In this document: one piece after another, positions 8,172-17,061 of the stretch | Position numbering within the stretch: the stretch's first letter is position 1 | Layout: each line of letters opens with the position of its first letter | Source: Candidatus Freyarchaeota archaeon | Lineage (GTDB): Archaea; Asgardarchaeota; Jordiarchaeia; Jordiarchaeales; Jordiarchaeaceae | Length of the DNA: 64,000 nt | Direction of reading: 5' to 3' | Assembly (NCBI GenBank): GCA_030587365.1 | Contig: JAUQZE010000030.1 | Coordinates: forward strand, 1-64,000 | Made by a program: the position numbers and the translations under genes | Notes under the pieces: generated by a model | Told to the model about the DNA's origin: nothing | What the model saw: the letters and a program-made list of their open reading frames with translations, nothing else | Databases searched by the model: none

Positions 8172-11100
8172 ATGAAAAAAATGAGCATAAAAAAACGTTT
8201 CAATAAACACAAACGCGCACTACTCGCACTTGTGACAATTTCACTCTTCATAGGTTCATTATACGTAACTGTATTTGCATTTTCTCAATCTACCAATAAC
8301 ACTCTAAATCTCCTCACTAATTACTATCTGAATCTCCCTATTAGTTACCCTCCAACTAACAACGTGAATGCTAAAGATTACCCTATAGACTGGCAATTGG
8401 GAAGCGGAACAATTGAAGTAATCGAAAAGAATAGCTCAGGATACTACAACTATAGTGATCCTTGGATATACCAATATGCTGATGGAAAAATCCTTGCACA
8501 GATTATACACAGCGTCCAAAATCCCAACGTTGATTATTTACTGGTAGGATACAGGGACGGGTGGAATTTTTATTCAGTTTCAAACGGAACAATTGCACCA
8601 TATCAGGATTCAACTAAGAGAAACTATTACTGGATCCAATCACCTACAGGAACTGTCATAGTTAATTTCACCGTTGACCAACTGTACACCTACTCGGGGT
8701 TAACCTTTGTCAGCGGGAATGAACCCGTAATCTATAATAATGGGGCAATAATCACCAGAAATGGTAGCACCCTAAGACTCCAGTTAAATAATACCGGTCC
8801 GTGGACTAACACCAGCACCATACTACCGGGAGACCCACAGATGCAGTGCTACCAAAGGGTCACCACGGACAGCAGTTCAACCATTGATTGGGCGAGCACC
8901 CCGTTCACTTCAGGCGAATATAACAACAGCCGATATAACGACAGCATAGTAGCTTCGTGGGAGCAGCCGGCAGCCTACGGTGCTACTGGTCTGGTCTGGA
9001 ACAGGTACTGCACCAACCTGTCCTACTTCCGCACCCAGGACGAAAACACCTCGAGATCACTCAACAACATAACCTACTACTTTGTGGGATACAAATATCT
9101 ACAAGCATGGGGTATATTTGCAAACCTCTACTACAAAAACCATAGTGGATGGTATACTTGGGGATCTATAGGAAACTCGGAAGCCACCTACTCTAAATCA
9201 ATCACCAGTAATTTCGACCAAGTGCTATTAGGCGCTAACAACGACATCCTAATTTACGGCGCCGGAGCCGCAGCGCAATCATATTTTGTCTGGCCGTGGT
9301 TTTGGATTTTTTCTAATACAATTATATACTTGGACCAGGTCAGGGTTGATGTGAACTACAACTGGCAATACACTTGGGCGAACCTAACCTACCACGGCAC
9401 ACCCTTCAACACCAACGACTACCCCTGGCTCTCGATAAGGTACAGAACAAACGGCACTAATTCGTGGAACTTCTGGCTTACTAATGAAACTAACAGTGAA
9501 GCTAGACTAATCACTCTCAGCGGAACCAGTGGAGCCTGGCAGACCCTTGAAAATAACATTACCGACGGAAACACCTACAACGGATTCCACGTTGGGGCAA
9601 AATGGAACGAACCCAATAAAAACGAGTATATAGAGTTTGACTACGTTCTAACCGGCCGCAGAATAGAAGTTAACAGTTTTTACCAGGACGGCGAACCCTA
9701 CCTCTACGTATGGGGAGATAAATCAGCCGGACAGTTGGGAACACCCGGTTATTACTATTCTATACCCGAGCCTCCATATACTATATATGTCCCTGCTAAT
9801 CCCCTACATGTACAGGGAATAATAATAGAAATGGACGGATACGCTAATCCAACCTCACACCGACTCTGCACACTCGAACTCTGGAAAGAGAACTTGAACG
9901 GAGGAAAAACACTGGTGTACCAAGCTGATGTGACTGATATCTTCGACCACCAGATAATAACTGGTACTCCTCTGGTAGACGGGAACTACACGGTGAAAAT
10001 CAAACCCCACTGGGAACATTCCCTTTACAAAGATGTCGAGTTTAATTTCCCCCTCTATGACCCGTCTGTCACAATCACAGTCCCAGCCAGCGACAACACC
10101 GTTAACACCGGCGATATCTGGATTAACGGAACCTACAACAACTTACCACCGGGCTGGATTACCAGCATAACTATAAACGACGACCGGTTCAAACTTGTGG
10201 AGCCCAGTGGTTCAGGGCCTTACGGTTATACCGGCACCTTCAGCTTCAAAAACTCAAGCATAGGAACAAATGAATTCGACGTAACGGTCACAGTCCAGGA
10301 CCAGATGGGATTCACTGGAACGGCAACAAGACACGTGATAGTAGACCAAGACAAACCCACCGTAGAAATCATCACTCCCCCCAGCGATGATGTTCCAGTT
10401 ACTCCGGGTGATGTCTGGATTAACGGAACCTACAACGGCTTAGGAAGCCAGATTACCAGCATAACCATAGACGACAACCGGTTCATCCGAGTGGTGCCAG
10501 AGCCCACGGATTCAGGTCCCTACGGTGTAACTGGCCCCTTCAGCTTCAAGGCTCCAAATATATCTGGGAGTGAGTTTGATGTGACAGTCACTGTTCAAGA
10601 TCAAGTGGGTCTCGTTGGGACGGCAACCAGACACGTAAAGGTGAATTGGGGGCAAGGACCCTTAACTCTGAATTTTACAGTTACATCCTTTGATGGTACT
10701 GTGTTACAAGCGAGGCTCTGGACAAACCACGCGGAAACGCGTCAATCTCTGGTGGTACTAGTTCACGGTTTTGGGAGCACCAGTGAGTTATGGGAAAAGG
10801 AGTTTAATGGTATGCGTACAAGTCTTCTAGACCTGAATTACACGGTGGTAGCGTATACCCAGAGACGTGGGGCTTCGACACCTGATTGGGTTGGTAGTTT
10901 TGATTACTTGATGATGGACCTTTACAAAGTAATTGACACTGCAAATGATACTTACGGTGGCAATCCCGGTATGATTGATGGATCTAAGATAGGCTTGGTT
11001 GGACACAGCTTAGGATCCTACGTGGTAACAATGGCTGCCTGTTCAGACCTAGGTTTTCTCTTTCTCAAAGAATATTTTACCAGTCTCAAGGTAGTCGTTG

Positions 11101-11582
11101 AAGGAGCAGGACCCGCTAACCTATACACTGAAGCGCAGTTCTTATACAATAGTTATATGGACGCGTATAATTACGCTAAGTTAAAATATGATTTGTGGAT
11201 AGATAGGTACGCATTAATTGCATTCTTTTATTCGCAGCAAGTTACTGGAGGACAAGTACTTTTCAATTGGATTGTGACTAATTGGGTCTTATTTGAAAAT
11301 GCGCTGCAACCCATCGAGATTGGTGGTGGTGTTCCATCGGATTTGGATAACGTCGACACAATTTATACAACAGCCTTCGGCGTCTATCACAACCATTGGG
11401 ATACAACTATGCCTGACAGCAATGCTAATTTGCTTTACAATGATATACTGTACGATCGATTTCATTATTTCCAGAATATGGCAGTTACAGGTCTAATACT
11501 TTATGATGGCTATGGCCATCTTGTCTGGGCGTCTAGTGCTGCGGTAAGTAGTGCAGTTACTTTTATGTCCGCCTTTCTATAG
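8172..11582 (+). CDS. large secreted or membrane-anchored protein with C-terminal alpha/beta-hydrolase
   Basis: The 1136-residue product begins with a basic stretch and a hydrophobic segment (ALLALVTISLFIGSLYVTVF) that should act as signal peptide or anchor. An Asn/Thr/Tyr-rich extracellular region of about 600 residues follows. Next come two homologous Ig-like/bacterial-surface repeats around residues 635-725 and 735-825 (shared GDVWINGTYN and FDVTVTVQDQ motifs). The C-terminal 310 residues are an alpha/beta-hydrolase with LVVLVHGFGSTSELW, nucleophile elbow GHSLGS (Ser946) and a likely catalytic His1116 in DGYGHLVW. An extracellular esterase, lipase or peptidase is likely. It is a single-gene unit, and the substrate is unknown. 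Confidence 0.8.
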   Translation: MKKMSIKKRFNKHKRALLALVTISLFIGSLYVTVFAFSQSTNNTLNLLTNYYLNLPISYPPTNNVNAKDYPIDWQLGSGTIEVIEKNSSGYYNYSDPWIYQYADGKILAQIIHSVQNPNVDYLLVGYRDGWNFYSVSNGTIAPYQDSTKRNYYWIQSPTGTVIVNFTVDQLYTYSGLTFVSGNEPVIYNNGAIITRNGSTLRLQLNNTGPWTNTSTILPGDPQMQCYQRVTTDSSSTIDWASTPFTSGEYNNSRYNDSIVASWEQPAAYGATGLVWNRYCTNLSYFRTQDENTSRSLNNITYYFVGYKYLQAWGIFANLYYKNHSGWYTWGSIGNSEATYSKSITSNFDQVLLGANNDILIYGAGAAAQSYFVWPWFWIFSNTIIYLDQVRVDVNYNWQYTWANLTYHGTPFNTNDYPWLSIRYRTNGTNSWNFWLTNETNSEARLITLSGTSGAWQTLENNITDGNTYNGFHVGAKWNEPNKNEYIEFDYVLTGRRIEVNSFYQDGEPYLYVWGDKSAGQLGTPGYYYSIPEPPYTIYVPANPLHVQGIIIEMDGYANPTSHRLCTLELWKENLNGGKTLVYQADVTDIFDHQIITGTPLVDGNYTVKIKPHWEHSLYKDVEFNFPLYDPSVTITVPASDNTVNTGDIWINGTYNNLPPGWITSITINDDRFKLVEPSGSGPYGYTGTFSFKNSSIGTNEFDVTVTVQDQMGFTGTATRHVIVDQDKPTVEIITPPSDDVPVTPGDVWINGTYNGLGSQITSITIDDNRFIRVVPEPTDSGPYGVTGPFSFKAPNISGSEFDVTVTVQDQVGLVGTATRHVKVNWGQGPLTLNFTVTSFDGTVLQARLWTNHAETRQSLVVLVHGFGSTSELWEKEFNGMRTSLLDLNYTVVAYTQRRGASTPDWVGSFDYLMMDLYKVIDTANDTYGGNPGMIDGSKIGLVGHSLGSYVVTMAACSDLGFLFLKEYFTSLKVVVEGAGPANLYTEAQFLYNSYMDAYNYAKLKYDLWIDRYALIAFFYSQQVTGGQVLFNWIVTNWVLFENALQPIEIGGGVPSDLDNVDTIYTTAFGVYHNHWDTTMPDSNANLLYNDILYDRFHYFQNMAVTGLILYDGYGHLVWASSAAVSSAVTFMSAFL

Positions 11583-12016
11583 AGTGTTACTAGATAAACT
11601 TTCATCTTTCACCTTTTTTTTATTTTAGTAACGTTTTCGAAACAGAATCAGAAATACATATACCAAGTTAGATGGTTAATAAAAATTGATGTTGAGATAG
11701 CAGAAGATTTTTCCCTTAAAGGAAATGGTTTCAGTACTTTTACATACGAAGCAAAATTTAGTATGTTTCTAAAGAAAATTCTAAAAACCAGAAAGTGGGA
11801 AAGCATTAAGGGAGGCATTATCCGAGTTGCCGCCACCTGAATCCGAGCATTTTAGAGAGAATGAAAGGTAACACTGAAATATTGATTCTTTAACATCGAT
11901 TGAATCCTAATCTTTAAATATAAGGTATGTTAAGGGCTAGAAAACGTGATGTTGTATCTGCCAATTTTTCATCATCGATTCAAGTTTTTACTATTTTTTA
12001 TCTTTTTCTTATCCGT
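11583..12016. other. gap without a convincing gene
   Basis: The 434 bases between the hydrolase and the gamma-carbonic-anhydrase-like gene are AT-rich. A plus-strand frame is open from about 11610 to a TGA at 11838 and reads in part RWLIKIDVEIAEDF, but it has no usable start. It may be a gene remnant. I see no RNA gene or repeat. Confidence 0.3.
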
Positions 12017-12529
12017 TCATTCAGGTTTTAATTTTTTGTATTTCTGGGCTAGTTCTGCGTAAGTTTGGGCTCCCCTAGTTATGCTTTTTGCCTCGGTTTC
12101 GTTTAGTTCTCTCATCTTTTTCGCGGGGATTCCAGCAACCATTACTCTGGGTTCAACCCTTGTGTTTTCTAGGACAACTGCTCCCATGGCTACTATCGCA
12201 CGTTCCCCTATCTCTGCTCCGGAAAAAATTATGGCACCGGTTCCTATTAGCGCACCGTTACCTATTCTGCAGCCGTGAACCACGGCACAGTGTCCGATTA
12301 GAACCTCGTCGCCGATTATCGTTTCCCTACCTCCATGTAGTGCGCAGTTGTCCTCGATTGCGGTTAATCTTCCAATCCTTATGGGTGCGAAATCCGCTCT
12401 TATTACGGTTCCATACCAGATGCTACTCTTTTCTCCTATTTCCACATCTCCAATTATTGTTGCTGTGGGTGCGATAAAAGCTGTTGGGTGAACTTTGGGT
12501 CGTTTGCCATCAAACTCCACTAAGGGCAT
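12017..12529 (-). CDS. gamma-class carbonic-anhydrase-like hexapeptide-repeat protein
   Basis: The 170-residue protein has the left-handed beta-helix hexapeptide pattern (PTATIIGDVEIGEKSSIWYG onward) and the histidine set of gamma carbonic anhydrases: NCALHGG near residue 72 and the pair in IGHCAVVHGC. The length fits the short CamH-like group, which lacks the acidic loop of Cam. The likely reaction is reversible CO2 hydration with a metal at the trimer interface, though some relatives are inactive or bind acyl-CoA. It is a paralogue of 14884-15390, and its 3' end is also found as a fragment at 7727. Coding-strand codons are A/C-rich near the 3' end. Confidence 0.85.
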   Translation of the reverse strand: MPLVEFDGKRPKVHPTAFIAPTATIIGDVEIGEKSSIWYGTVIRADFAPIRIGRLTAIEDNCALHGGRETIIGDEVLIGHCAVVHGCRIGNGALIGTGAIIFSGAEIGERAIVAMGAVVLENTRVEPRVMVAGIPAKKMRELNETEAKSITRGAQTYAELAQKYKKLKPE

Positions 12530-12656
12530 AGGTCTTCCTCTTAGGACGTATCAAAACAGTCATTTAAAAAATTTGGGGGAAGTTCGGCAATGTAATAGGT
12601 ATGTTTTTTGGCTGGTTCATTTAAATCAAAAACATTTCCCTCTCATCCCTATCCCA

Positions 12657-13103
12657 TCAAGTGTATTTATTTGGGTGGGTATATGTTAACCTCTCTATCT
12701 TTGCGTATTCCTTATCGTAACTTAGTAGCTCTAAGTTTTCCATTACTCCGACCGCTGCGTGAAGGCTGTCGAAGTAGGTTAATTCTTTATATTTCTCTCT
12801 AAGCTCCCACGCTTCGCCATGGTATGCTGGCTTGATCGATGATAATCCTATTTGCCGATATTTCAAGACTTTATCTATCAGTGCGTAGAAGGTTTTGGTT
12901 TCGGCGATAATGACCTCTCTAGACTTTAGAAGTAGGTCTAACTCTATGAGTGAGTAAGGGGAGAGCTGAATTTCTCCTGCGAACTTGTCGAGCAGCGTAA
13001 TTACTTCAGCATGATGCTTATCTTCTGGTGATATCAGAGCAAGTAGGATATCTGTTTCGATGAGAAACGACGCGATTTTAGCTTCCCCCTTTGGAGAGTT
13101 CAC
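12657..13103 (-). CDS. PIN-domain ribonuclease, VapC-like toxin
   Basis: The 148-residue protein shows the PIN-domain acid pattern: ETDILLALI near the N-terminus, SLIELDLLL, then YFDSLHAAVGV and SYDKEYAKI. VapC-type toxins cleave tRNA or rRNA with these acidic residues and Mg2+. The GTG at 13103 overlaps the end of the upstream AbrB-like gene by 26 bases, typical of a translationally coupled toxin-antitoxin pair with the antitoxin first. The family is clear; the RNA target is not. Confidence 0.85.
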   Translation of the reverse strand: MNSPKGEAKIASFLIETDILLALISPEDKHHAEVITLLDKFAGEIQLSPYSLIELDLLLKSREVIIAETKTFYALIDKVLKYRQIGLSSIKPAYHGEAWELREKYKELTYFDSLHAAVGVMENLELLSYDKEYAKIERLTYTHPNKYT

Positions 13104-13326
13104 GTTCAGCTATTCTCCGAAGTGTTCTAATCTCTTTTTCAACATCCTTCGTGCCTTTAATAACAAGTTTTTCCAAGGAGTCTAAGGGATCCTCAACGGG
13201 CTTTAGAATAATCTTCTTTCCCTGGACTTCGATCTCTACAATGTTTTTGATGTTTAACTCCTCTCGGATTCTGGCGGGTATAAGGACTCTCCCTTTCTTA
13301 TCAACTTTAGCAAGTGTTTCCACCAA
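13078..13326 (-). CDS. AbrB/SpoVT-family antitoxin
   Basis: The 82-residue product has the swapped-hairpin AbrB motif KVDKKGRVLIPARIREELNI followed by IEVQGKKIILKPVEDP. Its charged C-terminal helix probably binds and blocks the PIN toxin encoded immediately downstream. Such antitoxins bind their own promoter as dimers, so autoregulation is likely; the promoter lies in the AT-rich stretch after 13326. Confidence 0.88.
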   Translation of the reverse strand: MVETLAKVDKKGRVLIPARIREELNIKNIVEIEVQGKKIILKPVEDPLDSLEKLVIKGTKDVEKEIRTLRRIAERELSKGGS

Positions 13327-13536
13327 ATATGTTCACCAAAATAATGTCCCACTTCCCACTATAAAAAATTTCCCACTAAAATAGTTTGTCCAATAACTAG
13401 ACGTTTGGGACTTGATGCAAATTTTTATTCGGTTTTGTAAAGCTTTGGATTATTTTTACATTGCAAAATAGAAGTTAAATTGCAGCGATAACCATATGAT
13501 AAGGCTGTGTGCTGGGGAGTTCTAGTTTTTTGTCGT

Positions 13537-13798
13537 TTATTTACTTTTGGAGAACTGCGGGTTGTATTCTAGAATTTTCTCTACTGCCCATCTTGCGAGG
13601 TCGCCGGTTACCTCTTGGCACTTTGGGTTTGACTTCTTGTCGCTTGACATGCTTGCAAATTCTAGCATGGTCTTCGGATTGTGAATCTATACGCTTTCCC
13701 CCAGTAGTGGAACTGAACTTCCTGGCACTATATCTGACAGTTTTTTCTGCATCTTTTGCTTACCTCGGCAGCCGCGCTGCACACATTGAGCGTCTAGG
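13537..13798 (-). pseudogene. decayed C-terminal remnant of a C_GCAxxG_C_C-family gene
   Basis: Read on the minus strand, the segment ends in KCQEVTGDLARWAVEKILEY and NPQFSKSK before a TAA at 13537. This matches the end of the intact gene at 48444-48998 (KVTGDLTRWAVEKILEYNPQFS). DNA similarity to the intact copy can be followed to about 13798, but the frame is broken by shifts in between. A plus-strand frame through this stretch is only its shadow. The piece abuts a second gene fragment on the other strand. Confidence 0.8.
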
Positions 13799-13820
13799 AT
13801 ACTGGCTAATCTGCCATCGA

Positions 13821-13970
13821 GAACACTTGGCAGCTAAAAAAACGATTAGCAAGGCCATGACCACGAGCTTGAGGGAAGCGATGGATTACGAAATGACCAT
13901 GCAGGCGATATGCTCCCAAACAGAGGCACACCGAGAACGAGTAAAGGCATTTTTTGAAAAAAAGAAGTAG
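13821..13970 (+). pseudogene. C-terminal fragment of an enoyl-CoA hydratase (crotonase)
   Basis: The last 49 codons before the TAG read as a typical crotonase tail: LAAKKTISKAMTTSLREAMD, then MQAICSQTEAHRERVKAFFE. The catalytic core with the oxyanion-hole glycines is missing. The frame continues upstream only into the antisense of another dead gene, so this is a truncated remnant rather than a gene. It indicates that a beta-oxidation-type locus once stood here. Confidence 0.75.
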
Positions 13971-14041
13971 CGCAAGCGGGGTGTATTATTTCTTTTTTCC
14001 GTGTAGAGATTTCTCTGAAAGCCTCTCGCCCGAAGGAATGA

Positions 14042-14749
14042 TTAGATCATAAAACATTTAGCTATACAATATGGTGCGTCAAATTCTAAGACGACGTAGT
14101 CCCAGTCATAACCCGTAGCCAGCTTAAGGTACTGCATTACAGATCCGCTGATGCTACATCTAATACTACCATCTGCCCTTTTTAACAAGTTTTCATAAAA
14201 AAGTTCTCGGCATCCTTCAAGGAAGTAACAATTTGGGTTGAGTATTAATACGCTTCCATCTTCATTTATCTTATATCCGATTTTTTGGGGGCCTATTTTC
14301 GTCGCAATTGAGATCTGGCGAAGCTTTAATATAACAGCTTCCAAGTCAACGTTTCTCTCTTTAATGACCGAGACATCCAAAATACTTTTAGCAAGACCTG
14401 TATGAAACATCCGAGTCCCTACAACTCCAGAACTACCTTCAAGTTCGTTTTCAACCTTAATCTGGGCATATAAGATTACGTGGTAGCAAGCGAGGGGGTA
14501 TTTATCAGATACTAAGATTATATACTCTTTAAACTGATCCAGAGTTTTGATATCTTCAGGGGGTTCTTCTCCGTATTTTCGGGCTACAAACAATAAAGCG
14601 TATTTTATGAAATTGGCGGTGAATACCGGACCGTACACTTTTTCTGCTTGTTTTAACCCTTTCATAATTAGTTCGATATTGGCTCTGCATTCGGGTATTT
14701 CATAGGGAGCCTCTTCCAACATTTTAAAATCAGAGAGTTTATTTTCCAT
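14042..14749 (-). CDS. unrecognised cysteine-motif protein, family member 1
   Basis: This 235-residue protein belongs to a family with two further members at 26572 and 28817. Shared features in order are: a Y(G/x)P(I/V)F helix region with ...YAL near residues 38-52, the signature EEPPEDIKTLD, YPLACYHVILYAQIKVENEL, a basic mid-region, then NPNCYFLEGCRELFYEN (Cys-x5-Cys) and a Cys pair close to the C-terminus (DAPYCIAKC). The spaced cysteines near the end recall V4R-type domains, but I cannot place the family with confidence. It lies downstream of the benzoyl-CoA reductase cluster on the same strand, beyond a carbonic-anhydrase-like gene. Confidence 0.7.
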   Translation of the reverse strand: MENKLSDFKMLEEAPYEIPECRANIELIMKGLKQAEKVYGPVFTANFIKYALLFVARKYGEEPPEDIKTLDQFKEYIILVSDKYPLACYHVILYAQIKVENELEGSSGVVGTRMFHTGLAKSILDVSVIKERNVDLEAVILKLRQISIATKIGPQKIGYKINEDGSVLILNPNCYFLEGCRELFYENLLKRADGSIRCSISGSVMQYLKLATGYDWDYVVLEFDAPYCIAKCFMI

Positions 14750-14883
14750 CGCTTTTCGACCTCACTATGAATACTATTAAAAAGAGGAATTATTAACCTT
14801 TTTTTGCTCTTAACCTTAAGGTAAGAAACATTTATTAAATTGAAAATTATATTCGGTACAAATTTAACATTATCAAATTGATT

Positions 14884-15390
14884 CTATTCTAGATTTTGTT
14901 CCTTATATCTTTGGCCCAACCCAGCGTAGTTTTGGACACCCAGGATAGAAAGATTTGACTCAGAATCATTTAGCTCCTTAATCTTTTTAGCTGGAACTCC
15001 AGCAACTATTACTCTGGGTTCGACCTTCGTATCTCTTAAAACAACAGCGCCCATAGCTACAATCGCTCTTTCACCAATGACCGCTCCAGTAAAAACTATG
15101 GCACCCGCGCCAATTAACGCTCCGTCACCTATCCTGCACCCATGCACCACTGCGGCATGACCAATCATGACCTCATTACCGATAATAGTATCCCCATGTA
15201 CCACACAATTGTCTTCAACCGCGGTTAATCGACCAATCCTTATAGGTGAAAAATCACCTCTTACCACAGATCCATACCAAATACTGCTTTTCTCTCCAAT
15301 TTCTACATCCCCAATAATAGTGGCCGTGGGAGCAATAAAAGCCATAGGATGAATTTTGGGACGTTTCCCATTAAACTCTACAAGTGGCAT
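14884..15390 (-). CDS. gamma-class carbonic-anhydrase-like hexapeptide-repeat protein
   Basis: The 168-residue product is a close paralogue of 12017-12529, with the same hexapeptide helix and the metal-binding histidines in NCVVHGD and IGHAAVVHGC. It sits just downstream of the benzoyl-CoA reductase and iron-sulfur genes on the same strand, with about 140 bases between, so it has possibly been recruited to that pathway. It might supply or remove CO2/bicarbonate, or act on a CoA ester. Its codons are less skewed than those of the 12-kb copy, so the duplication is not very recent. Confidence 0.82.
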   Translation of the reverse strand: MPLVEFNGKRPKIHPMAFIAPTATIIGDVEIGEKSSIWYGSVVRGDFSPIRIGRLTAVEDNCVVHGDTIIGNEVMIGHAAVVHGCRIGDGALIGAGAIVFTGAVIGERAIVAMGAVVLRDTKVEPRVIVAGVPAKKIKELNDSESNLSILGVQNYAGLGQRYKEQNLE

Positions 15391-15529
15391 AATTCTTCCT
15401 TCTAAAAATTATCAAAATAAAAACATATAATTCAACCTTTACAACTCTGAAAAGTTATTATTATAAATATATTACTCAAACCTAATAGGATTCTACTGTT
15501 AAACTCATAACCTTTAAATTATAAAGTGA

Positions 15530-16633
15530 TTAAAAAAGTTCTTCTAGTTCATCATTCTGTTTTGGTAGATGGCCATGTTCTTGAAGATACTCTTGGAGTA
15601 ATTCACTTTCTCTTATAGTAAATAATCCAAACTTTTCGAATTCAAAAAATTTTGTTTCTCGGTTTTTATCCATTTGTGCTTTTAATTCTTCTCTCAGATT
15701 GGGGGTTCCTTTAATATATATTATTTCTCCTTCCTGGTCGTATAGTTTTAAAACTCCCTCGGATTCTGGGACAATGCCTAGATTCGTTGGAACAAACTCT
15801 AATAAGACTTCGCTTGAAGGAGGCATTACCTTTTTCTCAAGTTGTCTTCTCCATTTATTTTCGGGAAGTTTTTCCTCTGTATATTTTACTACACCAGTGG
15901 GGCAGACATCGACACAAACCCCGCAAAATTTACATCCAGAATCTTTTGCAGATTCTTCTGTTCTACCAACTACAATCGCGCCATCTACAATTACGAAGTT
16001 TAACGCATTCGCATCAACTATTTCTCTGCAAGCCCTCACACATCTTAAGCAACCAATACAAAAGTTAAAATCCCATTGAAATAGCCCTTCATTCACAATG
16101 GGAAGATTTTTTCGTTCAAAATCGTTAAAATCCTTTATTTTCAAATAATCTGCGATTTTCCTAAATTCACAGGTTTGAAATCTATCACAACATATTTCTT
16201 CACTTGAATAATTGTTAATGCATTGAATTCGGTCACATCCATGGCTTTGCTTACATGTGATGCAAAATTTGAAATGATTTCTGAGAGCCTCTTCCATTTT
16301 TTCTCTTCTTATCTCTTTTAATTCATCAGAAATGGTTATTATTTCCATACCCTCACCGACAGGAGTGGCGCAGGCTCTTCCTAGAAATTCTCCTTTCATT
16401 TTATCAAATATTTTAACTACACAAATACCACAGCCATCAAAGTGGCCAATGGATTGATTTTCAATTTTATCTTTTCCTCTAAATACGAAATTTGCTGGTT
16501 TCTGATCTATTGGACTTAAATTGGGATAATAACACAGATTTGGGATGTATATTCCATTCTTCATGGCTACCTCTAGAATTAACTCTCCTTCAACGGCTTC
16601 TACTTTTTTACCATCCAAAGTTACGCTAACCAT
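15530..16633 (-). CDS. [2Fe-2S]/[4Fe-4S] electron-transfer protein, NuoG-like N-terminal region
   Basis: The roughly 367-residue protein has the cluster order of the N-terminal part of NuoG and formate-dehydrogenase alpha. A ferredoxin-like domain comes first (CYYPNLSP, CGICVVKIF, RACATPV), then the HFKFCITCKQSHGC segment, then two [4Fe-4S] motifs (CIGCLRCVRACREI; CKFCGVCVDVCPTGVV). No molybdopterin domain follows. I chose the ATG at 16633 because GGTGAT stands just before it. It is the likely conduit of low-potential electrons to the adjacent benzoyl-CoA reductase, through the small ferredoxin next door. Its own reductase partner (flavin/NAD subunit) is not in the window. Confidence 0.8.
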   Translation of the reverse strand: MVSVTLDGKKVEAVEGELILEVAMKNGIYIPNLCYYPNLSPIDQKPANFVFRGKDKIENQSIGHFDGCGICVVKIFDKMKGEFLGRACATPVGEGMEIITISDELKEIRREKMEEALRNHFKFCITCKQSHGCDRIQCINNYSSEEICCDRFQTCEFRKIADYLKIKDFNDFERKNLPIVNEGLFQWDFNFCIGCLRCVRACREIVDANALNFVIVDGAIVVGRTEESAKDSGCKFCGVCVDVCPTGVVKYTEEKLPENKWRRQLEKKVMPPSSEVLLEFVPTNLGIVPESEGVLKLYDQEGEIIYIKGTPNLREELKAQMDKNRETKFFEFEKFGLFTIRESELLQEYLQEHGHLPKQNDELEELF

Positions 16634-16672
16634 TATAATCACCAACCGTATTATATGAGCAATTTATTATTC

Positions 16673-16975
16673 TTACCAAGAATGAGTAATTGCATTTTCT
16701 GAGCAGGCTACAACACATGGCAGACTACCGCCCCTCCTTGTAGATTTGCACGGTGCACAACTATATTTTATTTTCTTTCTGTGTCCTTCTTTAACAGCTG
16801 GAATTATTTTTTCTTCTAGAGGATCATATTCGTTAGTAACCATTTCTAAGACTCCTTCCGGGCAGCAATCTACACACTTACCGCACTCGATGCACTTCTC
16901 TGTATCTATAGTAATGAAAAAATTCCCAGAACCATCCTTATATCCATAATTTATCTTCAATTTTAAAAAACCCAC
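16673..16975 (-). CDS. bzdM: ferredoxin-type protein next to benzoyl-CoA reductase (BzdM position)
   Basis: The roughly 100-residue protein has one classical [4Fe-4S] motif (CIECGKCVDCCPEGV) and a second cysteine group, CAPCKSTRRGGSLPCVVAC. Ferredoxin is the direct electron donor of class I benzoyl-CoA reductases, and in the Azoarcus bzdNOPQM cluster the ferredoxin gene directly follows bzdQ, as here. The GTG at 16975 lies within an AGGTGGG sequence; a TTG at 16960 is an equally good start. It sits between the reductase subunits and the larger iron-sulfur protein. Confidence 0.75.
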   Translation of the reverse strand: MGFLKLKINYGYKDGSGNFFITIDTEKCIECGKCVDCCPEGVLEMVTNEYDPLEEKIIPAVKEGHRKKIKYSCAPCKSTRRGGSLPCVVACSENAITHSW

Positions 16976-17061
16976 CTACAGAGTAAATATACTTCGATAT
17001 AATTGAAAATTGTAAGGCTTCTGCAAATGTGAAGCCTTAAGATAAAACATATCTAGTTGTT

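Noticed and set aside
13509..13970. 153-residue plus-strand frame
   Set aside because: Its first two thirds are the antisense of a C_GCAxxG_C_C remnant and only the last 49 codons are a crotonase tail, so it is not one gene.
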